Source: CANGTU01 sp046336655 (lineage in GTDB: Bacteria; Bacteroidota; Bacteroidia; Flavobacteriales_D; Sanyastnellaceae). From it: a stretch of DNA of 64,000 nucleotides. The DNA is taken from the NCBI GenBank assembly GCA_046336655.1, contig JBKDGH010000078.1, positions 37,495 through 101,494 on the forward strand, read 5' to 3'. The notes under the pieces are model-generated. The model saw only the letters and a program-made list of their open reading frames with translations, searched no databases and was not told the origin of the DNA. Shown here piece by piece: positions 41,276 to 49,580 of this stretch (within the stretch, counting starts at the first letter, position 1; each line of letters starts with the position of its first letter). The translations under genes were made by a program, and so were the position numbers.

Positions 41276-42207
41276 AGGTGTCCGTCATCATCCCGTTTCT
41301 CAACGAGGCAGAAAACATTGGCCCGCTTACTTCGGCGCTCAGTGCATATTTCAACAGCCGCCCGCATTACCGGGCTGAGGTGGTATTCGTGAACGACGGC
41401 AGCACGGATGATTCAGTGTCGCATCTGCGCGCTGCTGTGCATGACGGATACGAAGCGAAGCTCGTCAGTCTGTCGCGCAACTTTGGTTCGCACGCCGCCC
41501 TGCGCGCAGGAATCCGCGTGGCCACCGGCGACCGCATCACCTTTGTATATGCTGATTTGCAGGATCCGCTCACATTGATTGACCAGTTGCTCGGGGCGTG
41601 CGAAGAAGGCGGTATCATCGCATGGGCCAGCCGGGAAAGCACGCAGAGCAAGGGATTTGAAAAATGGTTCAGTCGCACCTACGCTGCGCTTATGAAAAAG
41701 TACGCCGTGCGGACGTATCCTGATAACGGCTTTGATGTGGTAATGTTTGACCGCAAAGTGCAGGAAGTGCTGAACGCGAATGTCGAATCGCACTCGTCGA
41801 TTTTCCTTCAGATACTCACAATGGGTTTCCGTCAGTCGCACATCCGCTACCATAAGGATGAGCGCAAACTCGGCAAGTCGAAGTGGACCCTCGGCAAAAA
41901 GATCAAGCTGTTCGTGGATTCGTTTGTCGCGTTCTCCTACGCGCCGATTCGCTTTGTCACGCTGGTGGGAGTGGGCATGTTTGTCGCGGGAATTCTCGTG
42001 GCACTTTACCTTGTTCTTCGCAAGCTCATTGCTGACGATCTCAATGCGGGGTGGCCTGCACTGGTTTCCATACTTATGGTCGGCTTCGGGCTGACCAATA
42101 TTTCCCTTGGCATCATTGCCGAGTACCTTTGGCGCACGCTCGATGCAGCGCGCAAGCGGCCGGTGTACATAGTGGATGAAATAGCAGAACTCAATCATGT
42201 CCGATAA
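41272..42207 (+). CDS. Glycosyltransferase family 2, GtrB/DPM1-like with two membrane helices
   Basis: 311 residues. A GT-A domain (VSVIIPFLNEAENIGPL at 3-19, VVFVNDGSTDDS at 45-56, YADLQDPLTLID near 101-112) is followed by two transmembrane helices (about 235-257 and 268-290). This architecture is that of GtrB-type enzymes, which move a sugar from a nucleotide donor to undecaprenyl phosphate for later transfer in the periplasm. The membrane glycosyltransferase encoded at 44341 could use such a lipid-linked sugar, by analogy with GtrA/GtrB/Gtr(type) systems. Overlaps the upstream gene by 4 bp and the downstream epimerase gene by 11 bp. Confidence 0.9.
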   Translation: MKVSVIIPFLNEAENIGPLTSALSAYFNSRPHYRAEVVFVNDGSTDDSVSHLRAAVHDGYEAKLVSLSRNFGSHAALRAGIRVATGDRITFVYADLQDPLTLIDQLLGACEEGGIIAWASRESTQSKGFEKWFSRTYAALMKKYAVRTYPDNGFDVVMFDRKVQEVLNANVESHSSIFLQILTMGFRQSHIRYHKDERKLGKSKWTLGKKIKLFVDSFVAFSYAPIRFVTLVGVGMFVAGILVALYLVLRKLIADDLNAGWPALVSILMVGFGLTNISLGIIAEYLWRTLDAARKRPVYIVDEIAELNHVR

Positions 42208-43195
42208 ACGCATACTCGTCACCGGAGGCGCCGGCTTCATCGGCTCCCACCTGGTGGATGAACTGCTTCGAAGAGGCAATCATGTGGTTGCACTCGATAA
42301 TCTGGTGAACGGCAAGCGCAGCAATCTGCGTGAGGCAGAGGAGTATCCGGGATTCCGTTTTTTGGAAGCGGATATTCTCGATCAGGATGCCGTGAAGGAA
42401 GCAATGAAAGAAGTGGATGTGGTGTTTCACCTTGCCTGTCTGGGTGTGCGTCACTCCATCCACAGTCCGTTCGAAAATCACCGCGTGAATGCAGAGGGCA
42501 GTCTGGTGGTGCTGGAGGCAGCGCGCAGGGCAGGGGTAAAGAAGTTTTTCTACATCAGCACTTCTGAGATCTACGGCGATATCCGCACCTTCCCGATCAA
42601 TGAAGAAGGCGTCCCGTTGCCTAAGACGGTGTATGGCAGCAGCAAACTGGCCGGTGAAAACTACGCCTACTCCTACTGGAAGTGCTACGGACTGGATACC
42701 ACCATCACCCGCATTTTCAATAACTACGGTCCGCGCGCGCATTATGAAGGCGATGCCGGTGAAGTGATTCCCCGGAGCATCGTCAATATCCTTTACGGCA
42801 AAGCGCCTGTGATTTTTGGTGACGGCTCGGTAACCCGTGATTTCTTTTATGTAGAAGACACTGCACGCGCACTGGCAATGCTGATGAACACCCCATCACT
42901 CGCAGGCGAAATCATCAACATCGGCACAGGTGAAGAAATTGCGATGAAGCATTTGCTCACCACACTTCTTCAGCTGATGCAAAAGGAAAAGGAGTTGCCG
43001 ATTGAATACCTCGAGGATCGTCCGGCCGATGTGCCGCGCCTTTGGGTAGATCCTTCGAAGTTCCGTCGAATCACTGGATTTACCAGTGAGTTCAGTTTTG
43101 AAGCCGGTTTGCTCGAAACCATTGACTATTACCGCGAACTCAGGGAAAGCCGTGATCTGCTGGGTGAAATCGTCGTTCGCAACTGGCAGAAATAA
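42197..43195 (+). CDS. NAD-dependent epimerase/dehydratase (UDP-sugar 4-epimerase type)
   Basis: 332 residues, extended SDR fold. NAD motif GGAGFIGSHLVDELLRRG at 11-28; catalytic YGSSK in KTVYGSSKLAGENYAY near 150-165, with the partner Ser/Thr block STSEIYGD; substrate block GDGSVTRDFFYVEDTARAL near 210-230. It interconverts or dehydrates a nucleotide sugar in the cytoplasm. The long overlap with the GT2 gene suggests strict co-translation. Substrate cannot be fixed; UDP-glucose 4-epimerase-like activity is the nearest guess, but 4,6-dehydratase is possible from the position before an aminotransferase. Confidence 0.9.
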   Translation: MSDKRILVTGGAGFIGSHLVDELLRRGNHVVALDNLVNGKRSNLREAEEYPGFRFLEADILDQDAVKEAMKEVDVVFHLACLGVRHSIHSPFENHRVNAEGSLVVLEAARRAGVKKFFYISTSEIYGDIRTFPINEEGVPLPKTVYGSSKLAGENYAYSYWKCYGLDTTITRIFNNYGPRAHYEGDAGEVIPRSIVNILYGKAPVIFGDGSVTRDFFYVEDTARALAMLMNTPSLAGEIINIGTGEEIAMKHLLTTLLQLMQKEKELPIEYLEDRPADVPRLWVDPSKFRRITGFTSEFSFEAGLLETIDYYRELRESRDLLGEIVVRNWQK

Positions 43196-43207
43196 GCATT
43201 CAGGAAC

Positions 43208-44344
43208 ATGAATATACCTGTAGCCAAACCCTATCTCTCAAAAGAAGAGGCGCAGAGTGCCTACGATACGATCCTTACCAATTGGGTCACTCAGGGGCCG
43301 CGTGTGCGCGAGTTCGAAGAGCGCTTTGCCGCATATACCGGTGCAGCCCATGCGGTGGCGCTGAGCAATTGTACCACTGCACTGCATCTGGCTATGATCG
43401 TTTCCGGAATTGGTCCGGGCGATGAAGTGATTTGTCCTTCGATGAGTTACATCGCCACAGCGAACTCGATAGTGTATGCAGGTGCCACACCTGTTTTTGC
43501 CGAAGTAGATCCAACGACGTACAACCTCGATCCTGCCGATGTGGCGCGCCGCATCACATCGCGAACCAAAGGCATATTGCTGGTGCATCAGATCGGAATG
43601 CCCGGTGATATTGAGGCATTCCGCGCGTTGTGTGATACTCACGGACTGGTGCTGATTGAAGATGCGGCATGTGCAGCGGGCAGCGCTTACAGGGGTAAAA
43701 AAATCGGTGCGCACTCAGACCTCGTGTGTTTTTCATTTCACCCGAGGAAGGTGATTACCACCGGTGACGGAGGTATGATTACCACATCGCGTGCGGATTA
43801 TGCGGAGCGCCTGCGCCTGCTGCGTCAGCATGGTATGAGTGTGAACGACCGCGTGCGGCACGAAAGCAAGACGGTATTATTCGAAGATCACCTCGAGGTA
43901 GGCTATAACTACCGAATGACCGATATACAGGCTGCAGTGGGAATCCGACAGCTTGAGCGGCTCGACTGGATTGTGAAGGAGCGCGAGAAAATTGCGCTGC
44001 GATATCTCGCTGCGTTGGCGGATATCCCATACATCCGCCTGCCTCATGTGCCTGAAGGGTACGAAACGAACTGGCAGAGCTTCAGCATTTACCTCAGGCC
44101 GGAATGCCCGGTGTCGCGGAATGACCTCATGCAGCGCCTGCTCGATAAGGGCATCGCCACGCGGCGTGGAGTGATGACGGCACACCGCGAAACCGCCTAC
44201 CTCACGCGCATGCCGGGAATATCCCTGCCGGCATCGGAAGATGCCTGCGACCGGAGTATCATCATACCGCTCTATGTGCCGATGCCGGATGAGGAAACCG
44301 ATGCGGTGATTGCCGAATTCCGAAGGGCTATCGAAATAGGATGA
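43208..44344 (+). CDS. DegT/DnrJ/EryC1/StrS aminotransferase (second of two)
   Basis: 378 residues. IPVAKPYLSKEEAQSAYDTI opens the protein; VALSNCTTALHLAMIVSGIGPGDEVICPSMSYIATA (about 45-83) and LIEDAACAAGSAYRGKKIG (about 144-162) precede the PLP lysine K181 in FHPRKVITTGDGGM. It resembles the perosamine/bacillosamine class of 4-aminotransferases more than the first copy, judging by the N-terminal motif IPVAKP and the HPRKVITTGDGG block; this is an assessment by eye. Having two distinct aminotransferase genes in one run suggests a glycan with two amino sugars or a diamino sugar. Overlaps the next gene by 4 bp. Confidence 0.92.
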   Translation: MNIPVAKPYLSKEEAQSAYDTILTNWVTQGPRVREFEERFAAYTGAAHAVALSNCTTALHLAMIVSGIGPGDEVICPSMSYIATANSIVYAGATPVFAEVDPTTYNLDPADVARRITSRTKGILLVHQIGMPGDIEAFRALCDTHGLVLIEDAACAAGSAYRGKKIGAHSDLVCFSFHPRKVITTGDGGMITTSRADYAERLRLLRQHGMSVNDRVRHESKTVLFEDHLEVGYNYRMTDIQAAVGIRQLERLDWIVKEREKIALRYLAALADIPYIRLPHVPEGYETNWQSFSIYLRPECPVSRNDLMQRLLDKGIATRRGVMTAHRETAYLTRMPGISLPASEDACDRSIIIPLYVPMPDEETDAVIAEFRRAIEIG

Positions 44345-45804
44345 TGCGCTTTTCTCTCCCTGCTGAATTTCCGGTAAAGCGCAGTGACTTGCTCACCGCA
44401 CTGGCCCTGGTGGCTGTGGTTAAGGTAGTCATGTTCGTGTTTTTCACGTTGAATTATCAGCAGGTGGTGCCGTTGTGGTATTCCTACTCGCCGCTTGCCT
44501 TCGGAAGCGGGGATACGGATGGATATCTCATTCCCATTGAATCATGGGTCAACGGGGAAGGGTACAACACCATGTGCCGGATGCCCGGGCTCTTGCCCAT
44601 CTATGCGCCGATGTATGCATTGCTCGGACCGGTTGACGGACGCAGTGCATTTGCGGTGTTTCAGTTACTGGCAGATGTATTGCAGGTTGTTGTGCTGGCC
44701 CATCTCGTGGCCCGGTTCACGCAATCCATGCGCGGTTTCTGGATTGCACTGTTTCTCTTTGCATTCAGTACCTTCATTTCGGCGCGCAGCAATATGATGT
44801 TGTCCGACACGATCTCCTCGGCATGGGTGCTCTTCAGTCTCTTTTTTTTGTTGCGTGCCGCAGATCGCCGGTCGCGGTTGTATTTTCTCATTGGGGGAAT
44901 TTTTCTGGCGTGGTCGGTCTTTATGCGTCCCATAGGTCTGGTGTTTTATGTGCCGGCAGGATTGCTCATCTGGGGATCGTTCCATTTTCGGATATCAGCA
45001 TCTGTCAGGCCAGTCCTCATTTTTGCATTGCCACTTGTGATCCTTACAGGGGCGTGGACCGCATGGAACTATTCGCGCAGTGGAAGGTTTGTTCCACTCC
45101 AGGCGCCGTTCGATGAATGCTTCGGATACATTACACAAGAGCATCTCGCTTTCCGTGAACTCATCATTCACATGGGGGAAGACTACATGAGCTGGTCGCG
45201 CAAGTCGGCCGCAGCATGGTTTTTCAGGGATACCGGAAAAGAGCCTGAATTCAATCCTTTTGATGAAAGCGATTTCACCAGTATCATGACCTATGACTCA
45301 CTGCTCCAGTTGCGGCGTGATTTTTTTGCCACCAATCACGTGGGGGATTCGATGCAGCGCCAGTTGGCGAAGGCTGACGTGGTGAGACGCATAGAGCGGT
45401 ATGATGCTTCACTCCGCGATGAGCGGCCCATGCACTACTACTTCCTGAATCGGGTGGAATTGCTTCTGGGATTCGTCTTTCCCTCGCGGTTGGATGATTT
45501 GCCTTTTCCCGCACTGAATAAAATGAAGTGGTATCACAAGATCATTAAAGGCGGGAGCTATGTGGGGCTGATCGCAGTGAATGTGCTGGGTCTGTTTGCG
45601 TGGTTCCGGGCATTTCGAAGGAAAAATCTTCCGATGGTCATTGTCGGATTGATTCCCGTCATGATCATTCTCATACTTGGTCCGGTGCTCGGCTTTGTGG
45701 AACAGCGATATCTCGTGCCCGCTTATCCTGTGCTGGTCATGATGCTGATCTGGGCCGGGCTGGATATTTTCAGTCGCAGGCCAACAGCGGCCGGAGTTCG
45801 CTAA
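44341..45804 (+). CDS. Polytopic membrane glycosyltransferase-like protein (GT39/ArnT-like topology)
   Basis: 487 residues with about eleven hydrophobic helices. Between the first two helices is a periplasmic loop with acidic GSGDTDGYLIPIESW (about 58-72), the position of the catalytic acidic loop in GT-C enzymes, and RMPGLLPIYAPMYALLGPVDGRSAF follows. The C-terminal third has a soluble domain (about 245-395) and then three further helices. GT-C proteins transfer sugars from polyprenyl carriers in the periplasm. Family assignment rests on topology and gene context rather than a clean motif, so it may instead be an uncharacterised membrane protein of the glycan cluster. Confidence 0.72.
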   Translation: MMRFSLPAEFPVKRSDLLTALALVAVVKVVMFVFFTLNYQQVVPLWYSYSPLAFGSGDTDGYLIPIESWVNGEGYNTMCRMPGLLPIYAPMYALLGPVDGRSAFAVFQLLADVLQVVVLAHLVARFTQSMRGFWIALFLFAFSTFISARSNMMLSDTISSAWVLFSLFFLLRAADRRSRLYFLIGGIFLAWSVFMRPIGLVFYVPAGLLIWGSFHFRISASVRPVLIFALPLVILTGAWTAWNYSRSGRFVPLQAPFDECFGYITQEHLAFRELIIHMGEDYMSWSRKSAAAWFFRDTGKEPEFNPFDESDFTSIMTYDSLLQLRRDFFATNHVGDSMQRQLAKADVVRRIERYDASLRDERPMHYYFLNRVELLLGFVFPSRLDDLPFPALNKMKWYHKIIKGGSYVGLIAVNVLGLFAWFRAFRRKNLPMVIVGLIPVMIILILGPVLGFVEQRYLVPAYPVLVMMLIWAGLDIFSRRPTAAGVR

Positions 45805-45813
45805 CTTGGCGGC

Positions 45814-46971
45814 ATGTTGCACGTCATTCTTTTTGAAGACTCTTCGGTTTCCTCGTTTTATCCCATTGCGCTCACCCGTCCGGTGGGAGAGCTGCGCATG
45901 GGGATACTTACCATCCGTGAAAAGTGGGAAAAGGCTCTTGGGCATCCTGTGCATCATGAAACCCGCGCACATCTGCGGGAATTGTTTCCTCCGTTTTCAG
46001 GCAAAGGACCGGCTTACCGCATCAATGCGCGGCTTATTCCAACGGCTTCGGTGGTGGCGCAGATACAGTCTCTTGGCGAAGGTGAAAAGCTCATGGACCG
46101 GGATGTGCTGCTTGCAGAACGCACTGGTGCATCTGAGGTAGTGCATCAAGTGCATGCCGCGCCATTTTTGCTGCATCACATCACGGATGTTTTTTCGCGC
46201 AACGGCGACGCCATTCGGCTCGATTTCGAAGCGGTGACCCGCGGCCGCACATCCCATTCGCCCGGCGAGGGAGTAATGGTGCTCGGGCCTGCGGAAAATC
46301 TGTTTGCAGAAGAAGGAGCGAAGCTTCGCGGTTGCCTGATCAATGTGGAGGAAGGTCCGGTGTACATCGGACGCCACGCGGAAATCATGGAGGGATGTAT
46401 GATCCGCGGACCGTTGGCCCTCTGTGAATATACAGTGATTAAAATGGGCGCGAAATTATACGGCCCCACCACATTTGGCCCGGAATGCAGAATCGGTGGT
46501 GAGGTGAGTAATTCGGTGATACAGGGTTACAGCAACAAAGGGCATGACGGATTTCTCGGCAATTCTGTCCTCGGCGAATGGTGCAATCTCGGAGCGGATA
46601 CAAACACCTCAAATCTGAAGAACAATTACTCCGCGGTGCGCGTATGGAATTACGAGACCTCGGGCATGGAGGATTCCGGTCTCACGTTTGTGGGGCTGAT
46701 CATGGGTGATCATGGCAAATCTGGAATAAATACCATGTTCAATACCGGTACGGTGGCAGGGGTAGCCGCAAACGTGTTCGGAGGCGGATTCCCTCCGAAA
46801 TACATCCCGTCTTTTTCATGGGGCGGTCCGGAAGGCATGACCACATACCGCCTGGAGGACGCGCTGATTACTGCCGATCGCATGATGTCGCGACGGCATG
46901 TCGCGCTGACGGATGCGATGAAGCAAATGCTGACAGAAGTGGCCCGCATGGCGCAAACAAAAGGCATCTGA
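45814..46971 (+). CDS. GlmU-like sugar nucleotidyltransferase
   Basis: 385 residues. This is the Bacteroidota GlmU-like family: an N-terminal domain lacking the usual LAAGxGTRM pyrophosphorylase motif (here ILFEDSSVSSFYPIALTRPVGELRMGILTIREKW) and a C-terminal left-handed beta-helix (about 170-330, with VYIGRHAEIMEGCMIRGPLALCEYTVIKMGAKLYGPTTFGPECRIGGEVSNSVIQGYSNKGHDGFLGNSVLGEW split over repeats). The latter is shared with GlmU acetyltransferase domains. A UDP-sugar or similar product is likely, but the exact reaction is not established. It starts 9 bp after the membrane glycosyltransferase gene, ending the cluster; 74 bp then separate it from lon. Confidence 0.85.
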   Translation: MLHVILFEDSSVSSFYPIALTRPVGELRMGILTIREKWEKALGHPVHHETRAHLRELFPPFSGKGPAYRINARLIPTASVVAQIQSLGEGEKLMDRDVLLAERTGASEVVHQVHAAPFLLHHITDVFSRNGDAIRLDFEAVTRGRTSHSPGEGVMVLGPAENLFAEEGAKLRGCLINVEEGPVYIGRHAEIMEGCMIRGPLALCEYTVIKMGAKLYGPTTFGPECRIGGEVSNSVIQGYSNKGHDGFLGNSVLGEWCNLGADTNTSNLKNNYSAVRVWNYETSGMEDSGLTFVGLIMGDHGKSGINTMFNTGTVAGVAANVFGGGFPPKYIPSFSWGGPEGMTTYRLEDALITADRMMSRRHVALTDAMKQMLTEVARMAQTKGI

Positions 46972-47045
46972 GCGACAGTTCGTCAGGCCCCGGGGCATGG
47001 CACTGTCATTGAGCAGCCGGCAATCTTACATTCGAACTGAAGCGT

Positions 47046-49490
47046 ATGAGCACATTTCACGATATGGATCCTTTCCTGTTTTCCGACGAAGAAGTGGATC
47101 ACGAGTTGATACCCCTGATTTCGCCGGAAGATGAGGATCAGATGGACAAGGAGCACACCCCTGAAGTGTTGCCCATCCTTCCGCTTCGGAATACAGTTTT
47201 ATTTCCCGGCGTAGTCATTCCCATCACCGTAGGCCGGGACAAATCCATCCGGCTTATTCAGGAGGCCAATAAAGGCAACAAGATCATTGGCGTGGTGGCT
47301 CAGGTCAACCCTGACATTGAAGAGCCCGAATTTGATGATCTGAATAAGATCGGCACTCAGGCCACCATCATGCGCATGCTCAAGATGCCGGACGGAAGCA
47401 CTACGGTCATTCTTCAAGGGAAGAAGCGGTTTGAGATTCGCGGACTCGTGGATATAGAGCCGTATTTCCGGGCTCAGGTGGTGGAATTTCCTGAGATGAA
47501 CCGCAACGAGGAGAGCAAGGAGCAAAAGGCGCTCTTCGAAACGCTGAAGGAACACGCCATGCGCATCATCAACCTCTCTCCGGAAATCCCGAGTGAGGCT
47601 TCAGTGGCGATCAAGAACATCAACGGGCTGAGCTTTCTCACCAATTTTATTTCCTCCAATATGAAGACCTCCGTGCAGGAAAAGCAACTCCTGCTCGAAG
47701 TGGCTGATCTTGAAGAGCGCGCCAGACGTGTGTTGGAGCATCTCGGCAAGGAGCTTCAGATGCTGGAAATGAAGAATGAAATTCAGAAAAAGGTACACAC
47801 GGATATTTCCAAGCAGCAGCGCGAATACTTCCTGCAGCAGCAGATGAAGCAGATCCAGGAAGAGCTTGGCGCCAATCCCGTCAAGGAAGAAATCGAAGAG
47901 AAAAAGCGCCGCGCGAAAGCCAAGGTGTGGCCAGAAGCGGTAGAGAAGGCGTTTTTTAAGGAAATCGGGAAGTTGGAGCGCATGAATCCGCAGGGCGCGG
48001 AATACAGCGTACAGGCTAACTACATTGATACGCTGCTCGATCTGCCATGGGGTTCATATTCCGATGACAATTTCGATCTGAAGCACGCACGGGAAATTCT
48101 CGACCGCGATCACTTCGGACTGGAGAAAGTGAAAGAGCGCATCATCGAGCACCTCGCAGTACTGAAAATCAAGGGCGATATGAAGGCCCCGATCATCTGT
48201 CTATACGGCCCTCCCGGTGTGGGAAAGACATCACTCGGAAAATCCGTGGCGGAAGCGCTTGGCAGAAAGTATGTGCGCATGGCGCTCGGCGGACTGCACG
48301 ATGAGGCGGAGATCCGCGGTCACCGCAAAACGTATATCGGCGCGATGCCCGGGCGCATTCTTCAGAGTCTGAAGAAAGCGGGTACATCCAATCCGCTTTT
48401 TGTGCTGGATGAAATTGACAAGATCGGAGTAGGAGTACACGGTGATCCAAGCTCGGCATTGCTTGAGGTGCTCGATCCCGAACAGAACCATACGTTTTAC
48501 GACAACTACGTGGAGTTGGATTACGATCTGTCCAAAGTGTTGTTTGTGGCCACGTGCAACAGCCTTTCCACCATTCAGCCTGCTCTTCGCGACCGCCTCG
48601 AGATCATTGAAGTGAATGGCTACACTGTAGAGGAGAAGGTGGAAATCGCCCGGCGCCACCTGATTCCAAAGCAGCTCCGCGAGAATGGCATCACCGATAA
48701 GCAGATTACCTTCAGCGATGAGATTATCTCACGGCTGGTGGAAGAATACACCAATGAGAGCGGTGTGCGTTCACTGGAAAAGCGCATCGGAAAGCTCACG
48801 CGCAACCGCGCGAAGCAGATCGCGATGGAAGAATCGTTCACTCCGCAGGTGCGTCCTGAAGAATTGCTCGATGTGCTCGGACCGAGCCATGAAAAGGACA
48901 AGTATTCCGACAACGATACCGCAGGGGTGGTCACTGGTTTGGCCTGGACACCCACCGGCGGCGATATCCTGTTCATCGAAACAAGCCTTACGAAAGGGAA
49001 GGGTAAGTTGACCCTTACCGGCAATCTCGGGGATGTGATGAAGGAAAGCGCAATGCTCGCACTGGAATACCTCAAGTCACACGCTGAATACCTGCAGCTC
49101 GAGCAGGAAGTGTTCGACAACTGGAACGTCCACATTCACGTACCGCAGGGAGCTGTGCCCAAGGACGGACCATCGGCGGGAATTACGATTCTCACCGCAC
49201 TGGCTTCTGCATTCACTCAGCGCAAGGTGAAGAAATACCTCGCCATGACTGGTGAGATCACCCTGCGCGGCAAGGTGCTTCCTGTAGGAGGGATCAAGGA
49301 GAAAATTCTCGCAGCGCGCCGCGCCGGAATCAAGGAGATCATTCTGTGCGAGCGCAACCGCAAAGACATTGAAGAAATCAATGAGCGCTACCTGAAGGGG
49401 CTTCGTTTTCACTACGTGAGTGAAATGTATGAAGTACTGGAAAAGGCACTGTTGAAGGAGAAGGTGGTGAACGCACTCAAGGTGGCTTGA
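47046..49490 (+). CDS. lon: ATP-dependent protease Lon
   Basis: 814 residues, full length. The N-terminal substrate-binding LAN domain (LPILPLRNTVLFPGVVIPITVGRDKSI from about 42) and coiled coil (about 220-300, with KVHTDISKQQREYFLQQQMKQIQEELG) lead to the AAA+ module: Walker A GPPGVGKT at 388-395 and Walker B FVLDEID. The C-terminal protease domain has the Ser-Lys dyad Ser710 (KDGPSAGI) and Lys753 (GGIKEK). Cytoplasmic hexamer that removes damaged and regulatory proteins. Stands alone between the glycan cluster and a T9SS cargo gene. A near-consensus promoter box (TACATTCG, at 47029) lies just upstream. Confidence 0.97.
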   Translation: MSTFHDMDPFLFSDEEVDHELIPLISPEDEDQMDKEHTPEVLPILPLRNTVLFPGVVIPITVGRDKSIRLIQEANKGNKIIGVVAQVNPDIEEPEFDDLNKIGTQATIMRMLKMPDGSTTVILQGKKRFEIRGLVDIEPYFRAQVVEFPEMNRNEESKEQKALFETLKEHAMRIINLSPEIPSEASVAIKNINGLSFLTNFISSNMKTSVQEKQLLLEVADLEERARRVLEHLGKELQMLEMKNEIQKKVHTDISKQQREYFLQQQMKQIQEELGANPVKEEIEEKKRRAKAKVWPEAVEKAFFKEIGKLERMNPQGAEYSVQANYIDTLLDLPWGSYSDDNFDLKHAREILDRDHFGLEKVKERIIEHLAVLKIKGDMKAPIICLYGPPGVGKTSLGKSVAEALGRKYVRMALGGLHDEAEIRGHRKTYIGAMPGRILQSLKKAGTSNPLFVLDEIDKIGVGVHGDPSSALLEVLDPEQNHTFYDNYVELDYDLSKVLFVATCNSLSTIQPALRDRLEIIEVNGYTVEEKVEIARRHLIPKQLRENGITDKQITFSDEIISRLVEEYTNESGVRSLEKRIGKLTRNRAKQIAMEESFTPQVRPEELLDVLGPSHEKDKYSDNDTAGVVTGLAWTPTGGDILFIETSLTKGKGKLTLTGNLGDVMKESAMLALEYLKSHAEYLQLEQEVFDNWNVHIHVPQGAVPKDGPSAGITILTALASAFTQRKVKKYLAMTGEITLRGKVLPVGGIKEKILAARRAGIKEIILCERNRKDIEEINERYLKGLRFHYVSEMYEVLEKALLKEKVVNALKVA

Positions 49491-49580
49491 TTTTTATTGA
49501 CAATCATTTGTTGTTTTGATGGTTTTTCTATTACTTAGGCACACCTTAATTAATCCGAGCCGGGTAAAACCGGGTGTGTC

